From: Clonostachys chloroleuca
Lineage: Eukaryota > Ascomycota > Sordariomycetes > Hypocreales > Bionectriaceae
Reading direction: 5' to 3'
Assembly: GCA_037952775.1 (NCBI GenBank)
Contig: JBANAY010000001.1
Span: forward strand, 1,240,001-1,304,000
Length of the DNA: 64,000 bases
Shown here piece by piece: positions 47,830 through 62,800 of the stretch (the stretch's first letter is position 1; each line of letters opens with the position of its first letter). The notes under the pieces were generated by a model, which worked only from the letters and a program-made list of their open reading frames with translations, searched no databases and had not been told where the DNA came from. Both the position numbers and the translations under genes were made by a program.

Positions 47830-50800
47830 ATGGGTGTCACCGAGCTCATTGAGGCTCAGAAGTACTGGCGCACCCACCTGGCAGGCGCCAAAGTGGCTGC
47901 ATTCCCTCCCCAAGACCTGCCATGCGAGACTGGTGGGCGATCCTACAGCCACGATATCGGGGTTTCATTCAAGGAAAATGAATTCTACACCAGAAGTGCG
48001 GTGCTTCGGGCCGCTTGGGCCGTAGTTATCGGACGATACTCTGAATCAGAGGACTTTACCCTTGGTGTTTCGGCTAGCTCCTCGGGCGAAGCTGTCCCCA
48101 TGCGCTTCAGATGGCGGAAAAATGGTACCGTCTCTGATCTTCTGAGAGAAATTCAATTGGAGATGGATCAAATGGCCCAGTATGAGCAGTATGGACTGGA
48201 AAGCATCGCACAAGTGAGCAAGGATGCGCAGAGCGCCTGCAACTTCACCAGCTTGATTGCTATGCAGACCGGAAATGTCCAGGCCAAGGAGGAATCTAAT
48301 CTCAAATACGCGCTGGAAGCTCGAATTATACTATGCGAGGACCATACCACTATCACATTAACATCTGGGGTCCTTTCCGAAGTGACGCTTGAGGCGCTTG
48401 CACATCAATTTAGCCACACCGCTGATGCCCTCTTGTCCAGTCCGGATGACAAGTTGAGTGACATTTCAATTGCCGGTCCTTGGGATCTAGCCAAGGTCAA
48501 AGAATGGAATCCTCACCCAGCTCCGTCAGTACAAGGCTGCGTACATGACTTCATCTCGGATAGAGCAGCCAAAATACCCAATCATGAGGCCGTATACTCA
48601 TCGGAAGGGAGCTTGACTTACAAGGAACTGGAGGATCTGTCTACCTGTCTCAGCCACCACCTGAAGTCCCTGGGCGTGGGATCAGAGAGCATTGTACCCT
48701 ATTGTTTTGAGAAGTCAATTTGGGCTGTTGTTGCAATGCTTGGCATCTTGAAGGCCGGAGGCGCCTTTGTTCCCCTGGACCCTGCACACCCTCCCAGCCG
48801 GCGGAGAGCGATCATTGAAGAGACTGGCGCCCAAACGGTTATCACGTCGCCCGCCTCTGCAGCCACATGTCGAGGGATGGCCCCGGTACTCATCGAATTG
48901 GACCAGGCACTCCTCGACGGTTTGGGCGGCAGGCATGTTTCAGATGAACTTCCCCAGGTTTCCCCGTGTGACGCAGCATACATCCTTTTCACATCTGGCT
49001 CTACAGGCAAGCAGAAAGCCATTGTCGTAGAGCACTCCGCCCTCTCCGGAAGTCTTCTCGGCTTCAACCGGGCCTATGGCCTGCATGGGGAGTCGCGCGT
49101 GCTTCAATTTTCAAGTTTCGCTTTCGATGTGAGCCTCAGCGAGGTGTTGGAGACTCTGGTTTTTGGAGGGACTGTTTGCGTGCCATCGGATAGACAGAGA
49201 ATAGAGTCTCTCCCCCAATTCATTCAAGATGCTAAAGTGAACACGGCCATGCTCACGTCATCATACCTCAAGGCTTTGAAGCCATCAGATGTGCCCTCTA
49301 TCCGCATGTTGTTGCTCGTCGGCGAGGCTCCCACCAGAGACACCATCCAGACGTGGTTCCCGCACACGCGGCTCATTAATGCATATGGCCCGTCTGAGGT
49401 GTCAATCTTTATCGGTTCATATGAGTATCAGTCCCCTGATGACCAACCGACCAACGTCGGCCGAGGCTTCAGCGGCAACATGTGGATTGTTGAGCCTCAC
49501 AACCACAATATGATCGCCCCTGTTGGTTGTATTGGCGAGATTATGATTGAGCGTGACATGGCTCGTGAATATCTCAACAACAAGGAACGAACAGACGCCG
49601 CTTTTATTCGTCAAGTGGACTTCCTGGACGTTACATCGATGGATGCAGCAGTCAAGTTCCACAAGTCCGGTGATCTGGCACGGTATAACCCTGATGGAAC
49701 TATCGAGTATCTCGGCCGTCGTGACACTCAAACCAAATTGAGAGGATATCGTATTGAGCTGGGAGAGATAGAGTATAATATTCAACGCTGCCTTGGAAAC
49801 GTTGAGTATGTGGCTGCTGATGTAGTCACAATGGGCTCACAGCCTACTCTTGTTGCGTTCCTGAGCTTCACAGATGTGGGCCACAACGTCCAAAGTGAAG
49901 GTTACAACCTTCCCGAGAACTTTGATATCCCATCTGAGAGTCTCAAGGAGCGGTTCGCTGCGTTGACTGGCGAACTGAAGGACGTGCTACCTCACTATAT
50001 GGTTCCCACGGTGTTCTTCCCTCTCAACAAGATGCCGCTGAATAACTCTCTCAAGCTTGATCGCGGTAGACTGAAGAGTCTCTTTGCGGAAGTGAGTCAA
50101 GAGCAACTGGGTCTCTTTTCGCTCACCAAAAGAGCAAACCAAGAGCCAACGACTGCCATGGAATTCAGACTCCGATCTCTCTGGGCGCAAGTATTTGCGA
50201 TTGAAGAAGAGCAGATCGCTAAGACGGATGACTTCTTTCAGCTTGGTGGAAATTCGCTCCTCGCGATTGAACTCATGTCTTTGGCCCAAAAACAGAATCT
50301 TGCCCTGTCGGTGGCGGATGTATTTCAACACTCGAAGTTGAACGAGCTCGCATCGACCACGGTCGAGCAAGCTATGGACACATATGACGCTTCGACATTC
50401 AGTATGCTCTCTCTTCCCAAAGCAGACCTGCTATCAGAGACACAGAAATACGATTTGAATGATGTCACAGTGGTTGAGGATGCTTTCCCTGCCACTCCAA
50501 TCCAGGAGGCCTTGATGGCACTTACTGTCCGCCAGCCTGGCTCATATCTGGATCACCTTCTGTTTGAGATCAGTGATTTTACGGATATTGCTAGGTTTAA
50601 GACCGCCTGGGACCAAACGGTCCAGATGTGCGGCAATCTGCGAACCAGAATCTTCCACCATCAAGGCGAAGCTATGCAAGTTATTGTAAAGAACGATAAA
50701 ACCTGGGACTTGGCCACGGGAGCCTCAATGCGGGAGTTTAGAAAGAGCATTGAGAGACAGCCTATGGGATATGGCACCAGGCTCTGTCGTTATGCTGTTG

Positions 50801-53800
50801 TGAAGGAATCAGGAAAGCACTACTTCGCCCTCGCTATCCACCATGCCGTGTACGATGGCTGGACCATGAACGTGATGCTCCGAACGTTAGTTCAGAACTA
50901 CTTCGGGCATGCCACTTCTGTCCAGCCATATTCCAGGTTTGTTAAGTACACCATGGCTATTGGCGAGGAGACCCAGCGTAGCTACTGGGAGAAGTATCTT
51001 TCGGGCGTGTCACACACTCCTTTTCCTCAAAACAGTACATTGGCAGAGTGCAAGACTCGAACGAGTGTCAAGGCCCTTAGGTTCCCAAGGTCAACCAGCA
51101 GTACAGTCACCATGGCTACCATTATCCGTGCTGCCTGGGCCATTATTGTTGGAAGATATTGCGACACAGATGATGTTGTGTTTGGTATGACAATGTCTGG
51201 CCGGCAAGCACCTGTCCCTGGTATTGGTGACATTCCAGGTGTAGCAATTGCTACTCTTCCCATCCGTACTCGCCTTGATAAGGCCAAGCCAGTTTCACGA
51301 TATCTTCGTGATCTTCAAGCTGAAGGCTCTGAGATGGTTCCATTTGAGCAGTATGGTCTCCAGAAGATTGCCAGAATCAACTCCGAGACACAGGAGGCTA
51401 GCAAGTTCCAGAACCTGCTCGTAATTCAACCGTTTTCTGTCTTAGATGCTCTTTCAGAATCATCTGATGGTATTCTGCGGCCCATTGAGCGCATTGGAGA
51501 TACAGAGTACGCCACTATGGAAGGCTACTTCAATTTCCCACTTGTTGTTCAATGCTACATTTCCGATCGTGAGTCGCATCTCCATGTGACTTATGACTCA
51601 AGCGCTATTTCCTCCACCAATGTCGATGCTCTTACTGAGCAGTTGAACCACGTTATCCATCAACTATTGCCGGAAAATAACAAGGCCTTGGAAGCGAACG
51701 AGACTACACTTGGTGACATCTCTGTCAGCGGCCCTTGGGATTTTGAGCGCGCTTTGGAAGCTAACTCTGTTGTACCAACTGTAATAGAGAAGTGCGCTCA
51801 TGAAATCATTGAGGAGCAAGCTCAGAAAACTCCTGACGCGCTTGCCATTGTGGCCTGGGATGGAAAATTTACCTACGGGGAGTTTGACAAAGCAGCCAAC
51901 AGACTGGCTCACCACCTTGTTGATGTCTTTAGTGTGAAGCCCGGTGACTTTGTACATACCTGCTTTGAACACTCCGTTTGGCATTTCATTTCGTTCCTCG
52001 CCATCAACAAGGCTGGCGCTGCATGGGTTCCTCTTGATCCAGCTCACCCCAAGGCCCGTCTAGCTCAGATCATCTCTCAGACTGGCGCCACCCTTGCATT
52101 GACATCTGAGACGAACGAGGCGATCTGTAACCAGGTTATCGATAAAACTCTTGTTATATCGAGAGACTTCCATAGTGAGCTTAAATCCACATATGATGAC
52201 CAGCTGGGTAAGCCCAAGGTGGAAGTGTCACCCAGCCACCCAGCTTATGTTCTCTTCACATCTGGAAGTACGGGTACTCCGAAGGGCTTCGTGATTGAAC
52301 ATAGATCGCTCTCTAGCGGCCAAACCAGGGCAGGGAAGTGGCTTGGAGTCACACCCAATGTCCGCATTCTCCAATTTGCGTCGCTGGTCTTCGATCTGTC
52401 AATTGGAGAAATTTTCACAGCCCTGTTCCATGGTGCTTCCATTGCCGTACCTTCTGAGGAGACTCGTATGAATAGCATCAAGGACTTTATTCGAGACTAT
52501 AACGTCACATGGGCATATCTCACCCCATCGTTTACCCGGTTTCTCAGCGCCGAAGAGCTACCCAACCTTGAGTTGCTGATGCTCGCTGGTGAGGCTATCC
52601 CTCGCGATGTGTTTGAGAATTGGGTTGGCAAGCTCCGCTTAATAAACGCTTGGGGCCCTGCGGAGGCCTGCTGCTTTGCATCCTTCCATGAATGGACGTC
52701 ATCAGATGAGTCGTCTTTGACCATTGGCCGACCTGTTGGCACATATTGCTGGATTGTTGATCCAAACGACCCTCAGCTTCTTGCTCCATTCGGAAGTGCT
52801 GGGGAAGTCATGATCCAAAGTCCTCAGCTCTTGAGGGAATATTTATCAGATCCTGTTAAAACGAATGCTGCCACAGTGACTGAGCTGCCCCAGTGGGCAC
52901 CGATGAGGGATCAGCCCTACCTCAACCGCTTCTTCAAGACGGGTGATCTTTGCTCTTATAACCCTGATGGCACGCTCGAGTTTATCTCGCGAAAAGACAC
53001 TCAGATCAAGATTCGCGGTCTTCGAGTCGAGCTGGGAGAGGTTGAGCATCATGTGCAGGAGAAGCTCTCAGTGGCTCGGCAGTCGGCTGTGGATGTCTTC
53101 AAAGGAGAGAAGGGCTCTAGCCTGGTTGCATATTTCTCTCTCACTGATGACACTAGCCCAGCAAGTGATGATGAGAATATCTTCTTACCTCTCACACAGG
53201 AATTGCAAGGACATATCGTCTCCTTAATCAGCCAGCTGAGCATTGAATTGCCCGGATACATGATTCCAGATCTTTTTATTCATTGCACCAAGTTGCCCTC
53301 AAATATCTCCACCAAACTGGATAGGAAAGCACTGAAGAAGAGAACTGCTGCTTTAACGAGGGACCAGTTGGCTCACTATGCCCTTGTCGATAGCAACAAA
53401 CGACCTCCCGAGACAGAGGTTGAATCCAGTCTGCAGTTGATCTGGGCAGAGCTACTGAATCTGGACCGGGAGGCAATTGGTCGCGACGATAGCTTCCTCC
53501 GCATTGGCGGTGACTCGATCATGGCCGTGTACCTTGTCGCTGCGGCACGCGATATTGGCCTGCATCTCACCGTGAAGACTATTTTCAGCGATCCTCGCCT
53601 TTCGAGCGTGGCTGCCAATTGTGAAGTGATGGACCCATCCAGTATGCCTGACTGGAGTGATGTGAAGCCATTCTCACTTATCGAGCCTGCTGGCCGCGAA
53701 GAACTTGTTGCTTCTGTCAGGGCACAGAGTGGTCTGTCTCCGGAGCAGGAAGTTGAAGATGTCTACCCCTGTACGCCTTTGCAAGAAGGTCTGATGGCTT

Positions 53801-56800
53801 TATCCGCAAAGCAGCCCGGGTCATATATTGCGAAATGGGTTCACCAGTTGTCTGATGACGTTGATGTTGCATCCTTCAAGACTGCCTGGGAGAAAACGGT
53901 TGAGCACTGTCCCAACTTGCGTACGCGCATGATCAATACGCTGGATACCACGCTCCAAGCGATTGTGACCAAGGATATTTCATGGGAACCTACATTTGGA
54001 ATGGACCTCGGCGCATTTATGAAGTTTGCTGGGCAAACGGAGATGACCTTTGGATCTAGACTTCACAGATACGCCTTGGTGGAGGAAGAGAATGGCGATC
54101 GCTATTTTGTCTGGGTTGCGCACCATGCTATTTATGATGGATGGACTATGCGCTTGATCTTCAGCATGCTTGCCGACAACTACATGGGCATAGAGTCACT
54201 GAAGATCAACCCGTATTCATCCTTCATCAAGTACACTGAGAGTCTAGATATCGATTCCGCCAAGAAGTTCTGGGGCTCTCAATTGGAGGGTGCCAAACAT
54301 GCACCCTACCCGCAGGTTCCTGTCTCGAAGAGCTCTGACTCTGAGAGAACCTTCCGACTCTTACGGAAGAATATGGAATTTCCATCGCTTACCGACACTT
54401 CGATTACGAAAGCCACTATCCTTCGAGCTGCTTGGGCTGTGGTCCTGGGACGCTACTGCGATACTGAAGATATTTGCTTTGGAACGACCGTGTCTGGTCG
54501 CCACGCCCCCGTGCCCGGCGTGGGTGAAATGCCGGGACCTATGATTTCTACACTTCCAGTTCATGTAGTCATGGACGGCGAGAAATCTATATCCTCGTTC
54601 CTATACGATATTCAGAATCAGGCGGCTGAAATGGTTGCGTACGAGCAGTTCGGTTTGCAAAACATTGGCAAACTGGATATTTCCATTCAAGAAGCTTGTA
54701 ATTTCACCAGTCTTCTCGTTATTCAGCCTTTCGAACAAATGGGTGCCATTGGAACCAACTCGGATGCAATTCTTCGGCTGGATGCTTCCGCAAAACATGG
54801 AACTGAGGACACCCTGCAAGGCTACTTTAGTTATCCGCTGGTTGTTCAGTGCGAGCCATACGAAGATCAGTTGGATCTTATCTTGACGTTCGATTCTAAC
54901 ATTGTGAAGCAAGAAGACATGGAGCGTCTCTCGAATCATTTCCAACATGTGGTGAAACAGCTACTAGCCCAGGATAACCGAAGACTTGGTGATATCTCAG
55001 TCTCATCGCCGTGGGACCTTGACCAGGCTGTGAAGTTCAACGGAGAGGTTCCCCGAGTAGTAGAAAGCACACTTCATGAGATGATTGAAGGTCAGGTCCG
55101 AATTAGGCCACATGAGCCTGCTATCGTGGCCTGGGATCGGCAATTGACATATTCAGAGCTTGATGTCTTAGCGAACAAACTGGCTCGAATGCTGAGACAC
55201 ACCTACAAGGTACAAACCGGAGACTTCGTCCCGGTTTGCTTTGAAAAGTCTGCCTGGCATTTTGTTTCTATTCTTGCAATAATGAAGTGCGGAGCTGCTT
55301 GGGTGCCTCTTGACCCTGGCTATCCTTTGGAGCGTATGAGGAACATTGTGCATCAAACGAATGCAAAGATTATTCTAGCCTCGCCTACTAACCTGGCGAC
55401 CTGTAATGAGCTTGTCGAAGTGGTTCTCGAAGTATCGGCAAGCCTGGAGACGAATTTCGAAGAGCTCGGACTCTCTGGTAAAGCACTGAATATCGAGGTT
55501 CTCCCTGACCATGCCGCATACGTGCTCTTCACATCAGGAAGTACAGGCATACCAAAGGGACTCGTAATGCAACATGCAGCAGTATGCAGTGCCCAACGAG
55601 CGATTGCAGAGAGACTTGGACTGGAGCCGGCTGTAAGGATGCTCCAATTTGCTTCATTCGTTTTTGATCTATCGATTGGTGAGATCTTTGCACCCTTGAT
55701 AACAGGAGCTAGTCTTTGCATTCCCTCAGAGCACGACCGGCTCAATGACTTGGCTGGCTTTATCTCTAAGACAGGAGTTACTTGGAGTTTCCTTACGCCA
55801 TCTTTCGCTAGAACCCTCAGGCCGGAGATGGTGCCGTCTCTTGAACTTTTGTTGTTTGCAGGAGAAGCCGTTCCCCGTGACGTTTTTGAAGTGTGGGTAG
55901 GGAAGGTCAGGCTCTGGAATGGATGGGGGCCAGCTGAGACCTGCTGTTTTAGTACGCTTCATGAGTGGCATTCTGATCAAGAATCCCCTCTTACAATAGG
56001 CCGCCCGGTTGGGTCTTTCTGCTGGATAGTTGATCCCGAGAACCCACAAAGGTTAGCTCCTCTAGGCACTGCAGGTGAAGTGGTTATTCAAGGCCCTACA
56101 CTACTACAGGAGTACCTCGCAGACAAAGCCAAGACTGATACGACTACCGTTCGTTCGCTACCTACCTGGGCTCCTTCCTCCACTGTCCCTCGCTTCGATA
56201 GGTTCTTCAAGTCTGGGGATTTGTGCTTCTATAACGACGACGGCACTATTGAGTTTTTAACTCGAAAAGATACACAAGTCAAGATCAGGGGGCTTAGGGT
56301 TGAGCTGAGCGAAGTCGAGCACCAGATCAAGTCACATCTTTTAGATGCTTCCCAGGTTGCGGTTGACGTCTTCCAAGGAGCAGCGGGCGCGAACCTGGTG
56401 GCTTACATCTGCTTTACCAATGAAACTCGCACAGCCGAGCCTTCTAGTGAGGACATGTTCGTCCCTATCCAACCCAGCGTCCAACAACAGATCTCTATCA
56501 TGCTCAGCAAGCTTGCTGTTACTCTTCCACGATATATGGTTCCGACGATGGCTATAACCTGTAACTATATGCCGTTTGTGACATCTTCAAAGCTTGACAG
56601 GAAGAGATTAAGAGAAGAAACGGCCAAGCTTAGCATCGAGCAGTTGAGTCACTACTCACTACTTGATGCAGAGAAGCGGGAACCCCAGACACCTACTGAA
56701 GTCAGGCTCCAAGAGTTGTGGGCGAAGAACCTGAAAGTCCCGGCTGGATCAATCGGCCGGGATGACAGCTTCCTTCGTATTGGTGGTGACTCGATTTCGG

Positions 56801-59800
56801 CCATCCTCTTCGTTAGCGCTGCACGAGAGAATGGAATGATGATTCAGGTGAAGGATATTTTTGACGATCCGAGGCTCTGTGCTGTGGCAGAGAAGGTTGT
56901 TGAAATCCAGGCGACAGATAATTCTAGACCGCCTGGACCTTTTAGCCTACTTGGTATTTCGAGGGAATCGCTTGATGCAGCTATTCTCAAAATTAACGAG
57001 CTTCCTACCTCTTCGAGCATTTCCGACGCTTACCCTTGCACAGCTCTGCAGGCGGGCTTGATGGCACTCTCACTCACGCAGCCAATGTCCTACGTCGCCC
57101 GGTACGTGCACCGCATCCCAGATTCAGTGAATATATCGCAGCTTCGAGAGGCTTGGGAGGAGACAGTTAGACTTTGCCTTAATCTGAGAACTCGTATCGT
57201 CCTTGTCTCAGGAATGAGTATCCAGGTTGTGGTTGAAAACGATTCAATTTGGGACTCAGAGAACACAACCAGCCTTGACTCGTTCATGACCCAGAGCAAG
57301 CGAACGACTATGACATACGGCTCCAAGCTCTGCCGCGCAGCGCTTATCCAACAGGAGAATGGAGAGAATTATTTTGCCTGGGCTATTCATCACTCAGTTT
57401 CAGATGGTTTCACTCTCAGAATGGTGATGGAAACCTTTTATTCCTTGTATAGCAAGACCCCAGGACCTCAGTTGAGACCGTACTCCTCCTTCATCCAGCA
57501 CGTTGCCAGCATTGATCATGATGTCGCTGTTAAATACTGGAAGGACCAACTTGAAGGCGTGAGGCCGCCCTCTTTCCCTGCCAAGCAGAAGCTTTCAGGA
57601 AGCAAGACAACCGGAGTCCTGTGTAAGGATGTCAACTTCACGCGATCCGACTTGTCTGTGACACAGGCTACGTTTATTCGCGCCGCATGGGCTATCGTGC
57701 TCAGCAGATACAGTGATACAGCTGACATTTGCTTTGGAGCAACTCTTTCAGGGCGCCAGGCACCGGTAGATGGTATTACCAATATGCCTGGCCTCGCAAT
57801 CGCGACCGTTCCTGTCCGTGTTCAGGTCGATAACGATGGACAAATCAATGACTTCCTTCAAACCGTTCAAAAGCAAGCCGCGGATATGACTTCTTATGAG
57901 CAATTTGGATTGCAAAACATCTCAAAGCTAGGGAGAGATGCCCAGGAGGCTTGCGATTTTACAAGTCTCCTTGTCGTCCAGCCCTATGAGCAGATGTTTG
58001 GTAATATGAGCAACGAGTTCATTTTTGGACCCGATAATGAGGTCTATAGCACTGAGGACGACATGGAAGGATATTTCAATTATCCTCTTGTAACGATTGC
58101 AAACATCATGCCTGATAAAATCAAGTTGCAGTTTGTATATGATGTAGAGGTCATCAGTCCAGCACAGATGGACGCTCTCTCACAGCATTTTGATCATGTA
58201 ACTCAGCAGATTCTTCAGCCTGGTACTAAGAGTCTTGGCTCTGTCTCTGTTTCGGGACCGTGGGATCTCCAAAGAGCGAAGGAGTGGAATCCAAACCAAC
58301 CGCGATCAATTCGAGCTTGCATTCATCACCTTATTTCCCAACGTGCTTCACAGGACCCTACCCAAGAAGCCATCTACTCATCCGAAGGCAGTCTCACATT
58401 TGGAGAGCTCGAGAGCCTTTCCAATACTTTCGCTCGCTACCTCGTCTCGCAAGGGGTGAAGCTGGAGACAATTGTTGCATTCTGCTTTGAGAAATCCATT
58501 TGGACTATTATCGCCATGCTTGGGATACTGAAAGCCGGTGGTACATTCGTGGCTCTCGACCCTGCTCAGCCAGAACAGCGCAGGAGAACTATCATTCAGG
58601 AGACAGGCTCTCAATACATTGTGACCTCCCCTAAGCTAGCTCGTATTTGCTCAGGCATGGTGCGGAATGTTATCGAGCTTTCGCTTTCTCTCCTCGAAAG
58701 ACTTCCCAGACTTACAGACTCAACAAAGAAGATTGCACTGCCCCAGTCATCCCCGGATCACACCGCATACATCATTTTCACGTCTGGCTCAACAGGAACA
58801 CCCAAGGGCATCATCGTGAAACACTCATCTGTCTGCACCTACGTATTAGGTGATGATCGCATATACGCATTAGACAACAACACACGCATGTTGCAGTTCT
58901 CCAATTACGTGTTTGATGTAAGCATGGGAGAAATCCTCGAGACTTTGGCTATGGGCGGAACAATCTGCACTCCATCGGAACAGGAGCGTATGGAGTCTCT
59001 CCCTCGATTTATGGAAAGGGCCAAGGTAAACACAGCTATGCTTACACCATCCTATATCAAGACACTGGAACCCGCAGACGTACCTTCTCTCAAGCTCTTA
59101 GTCACTACCGGAGAGCCATCAACGAGGGATATTGTGAAGAAATGGCAGCCTCATGTGAGACTTATCAATTCGTATGGTCCCGCAGAGGTAACCATCAATG
59201 TTGGCGCTTATGAGTACCAGTCGCCCCAGGACCAAGTCACTAATATAGGCCGCGCTTGGGGTGGTCACATGTGGGTTGTTGAACCAGACAATCATAACAG
59301 AATTGCTCCAATCGGTTGTATCGGAGAGATTCTGATTCAACGAAATATCTCACAGGGCTATCTCAATAATGCGGAGAAGACGAGTCAAAACTACATCAAC
59401 GCTGTTGACTTCCTTTCCGTGGAGGACCCATCCGTTAAGTTCTATAAGTCTGGAGACTTGGGTCGATACAATATGGATGGAACTGTTGAGATCATTGGCC
59501 GTCGCGATACTCAGGCCAAACTTCGCGGTCAGCGTCTGGAACTTGGCGAAATTGAATATCATATCAGGCAACAGTTTGATGACATTGAGCTTGCGGCTGT
59601 TGACGTGATGCCTGTCCGATCTCGTGCAACTCTGGTTGCATTCATAAGTTTCAAGCCTGGATTCAATTCCTTCCAGCCATCAGAGCTTCCTCTGCCGTTC
59701 ATGCGGCCAAGCGAAGCCTTGATGCATAGATTGAACGCCCTTGTTGAGAGTTTGCGAACTATTCTGCCAGGATACATGGTCCCTTCTCTTCTGATGACTC

Positions 59801-62800
59801 TTGATTCGATGCCCCTGAACACATCGTCGAAACTGGACCGCAAGCGGGTGAAAATGCTCGCATCGGCGTTGACCCTGGAGCAAATGGACCTTTACTCTCT
59901 AGATAATGCCGAAAAGATCCAAGCAACCACGAGCAGAGAATTGCGGCTGCGGGCTTTGTGGTCCCAAATTTTGGAATTAGACGAAGAGAGTATTGGAAAG
60001 AGGGACAACTTCTTCCAAAATGGAGGCAGCTCCATCTTAGCTATTCAACTGATGTCTCTTGCCCAAAAGCATGGCATCTTATTGTCTGTTGCCAGTGTTT
60101 TCGCACACCCAAGCCTTGAAGACATGGCATTAAATATGAAGGAGGAAGCTTTAGAGGCTGCTACCATTCAACCATTCAGCATGCTACCATTAGCCGAGGG
60201 GATTGTGAAAAGTGAAGTGCAAAGCCAAAGTGAAATATTTTCACTTGTGGAATTTGAAGACATAATGCCGACCACCTCGCTGCAAGAAGGGCTAATGGCA
60301 CTCAACCTCAAACAATTCTCTTCTTACACTGCGTATATTCCTTTCCGGATTGCCAAATCTGTCAACATCGACAGACTCAAAGTTGCCTGGGAACAAACTG
60401 TGCAGACCTGTACTAACCTACGGACAAGGATCTTTCATGTTCAAGGACACACTCTTCAAGCCATTGTCAAGGAACAGGCTATCTGGGAAGAATGTGAAGA
60501 TTCCTCACTACGAGGGTTTAAGCAACATGTTGAATCTAGGCCTATGGGCTACGGATCAAGACTTTGCAGATACGCCATTGTCAATGACAGCGGGCAGTCT
60601 TATTTCGCGCTGGCCATACATCATGCAGTTTATGATGGGTGGAGCTTAGGCTTAGTTCTACGGACCGTTCTGAGCCGTTATCTTGGAACTGAGGCCCCGA
60701 CGATTCAGCCATACTCTGGCTTCATTTCGTACATCAGCCAGCTGGATGAGGATAGCATGCATAATTACTGGAGAGAATACCTCCAGGGCTCGGTGCAAGC
60801 TTCATTCCCCGTTAAAAAAGCCAGTGGACCGAGCGAGTCTCGCACCTGTATCAAACCAATCACGTTCCCAGAATCCACGGACAATACAATCACGAAGGCC
60901 ACGATCGTACGAGCCGCATGGGCCATAGTACTAAGCAAATATTGTGAAACTGACGATGTTACGTTCGGAATGACACTTTCGGGGCGTCAGGCCACAGTTC
61001 CTGGTGTAATAGAAATGGCTGGTTTGACCATCACCACAGTCCCTGTCCGGGTCCAAATTGAGAACAAGAGACGCGTCTCCGAATTCCTCCGTGATATCCA
61101 GACTGAAGCATCAGCTATGATTCCATACGAACAATATGGATTGCAGAGAATTTCAAAGACAAGCCCAGAAGCTCAGCAGGCTTGCGATTTCAGAAGTCTG
61201 CTTGTTGTTCAGCCCTTCTCCGCGCTTGATGCGATGGATGAAACTTCAGAAGAGATTTTAGAGCAATCAAACGACCCTGATCTTGAGGACTTTTTCAACT
61301 ACCCTCTTGTGATTCAATGCGAGATGTCTGACTCTGAGGCCGAGTTACACATTACGCACGATTCCCAAGTTATTGATAGTGGCCGAATTGATGCCCTCTC
61401 TGTCCATTTCCAGAATGTGATTAACCAGTTATTGCCAGAGAGTCAAAAAGAAATTGAAGAGGTAGAACTTACTTCTTCTTGGGACTTTGAGAAAGCTCTG
61501 GAATGGAACGGAAAGCCGGCAAAAACTGCACACACGTGCTGGCACGAGGTCTTCCGAGCTAATGCCAGAGACTATCCTCATGATGTTGCTGTCAACGCAT
61601 GGGATGGTATTCTAACGTACCAACAGTTAGATCAGGCAACGGATAGGCTTGCATATCATCTGATTCACTCACATCATATCCAGGAAGGAGACATGGTGGT
61701 TGTCTGTTACGAGAAGTCACTTTGGTATACTGTCTGCATTTTGGCTGTTAGTAAAGCTGGAGCTGCTTGGGTCCCAATTGATCCGTCTCATCCTAGACAA
61801 CGTCATGAGTCTATTATCAAGCAAACGGATGCCATAATTGCTCTTGCTTCATCGATGCATTTGGAATACTGCCAGAAGATTATCGAGACCGTGCTAGAGG
61901 TGACGCCTGAACTTGATGGCCAGCTGCAGCAGAACCTCGCTTCAGAAATTGTTTCTCTCCCTCAGGTATCTCCAAAGAGTGTCGCCTATGTGCTATTTAC
62001 ATCTGGAAGCACCGGTACTCCAAAGGGGTTTGCAATTGAACATTGCTCCCTTGCGACTAGCCAGCTGACTCTTTGGGAAAAGTTGTCTATGCCGCACGAC
62101 GCCCGGGTCTTACAATTTGCATCCCATGTGTTTGATTTTGCGATCTGTGAAATAATCGGCTCAATGATGGAAGGAGTTGCAATATTCGTCCCATCAGAAC
62201 AAGACCGAATGAGCAACCTGGTCGAGTTTATTAACACAAATGGAATTGACTCGTTGTTCTTAACGCCGTCGTTCGTTCGCACTCTGCCCATATCAGAGCT
62301 TCCTCGCGTCAACCTTTTGTTCCTCGCAGGCGAGACTGTTACAAAGGATATTTTGGACACATGGTTTGAGCAAGCCCGTATTTTCAACGCGTGGGGCCCA
62401 GCAGAAACCGTCGTTTGTAACACCGTTCATCAATATCGCTCAGTTCACGACTCGCCAGCCAACATTGGGAAGTCAACTGGCGGATTCTGTTGGCTTGTAG
62501 ACCCCCAGAACCCGCACAAACTAGCACCAATCGGAACCGTGGGCGAAGTGGTAATTCAAGGTCCAACAATCATGCGTCATTACGTTGGCGACGAGGTCAA
62601 AACAAAAAATATAATTATGCCGACACCTGAATGGGCACCATTCCATGATGTTCCTGGATGGGATCGAATTTTCAAGACGGGAGACCTTTGCTATTATAAC
62701 TCGGACGGAACTATGGACTTCTTGTCCCGAAAGGATACCCAAGTGAAGATTCGAGGTCTCCGGGTCGAACTTGGTGAGATCGAGTATCACATCCGGCACT

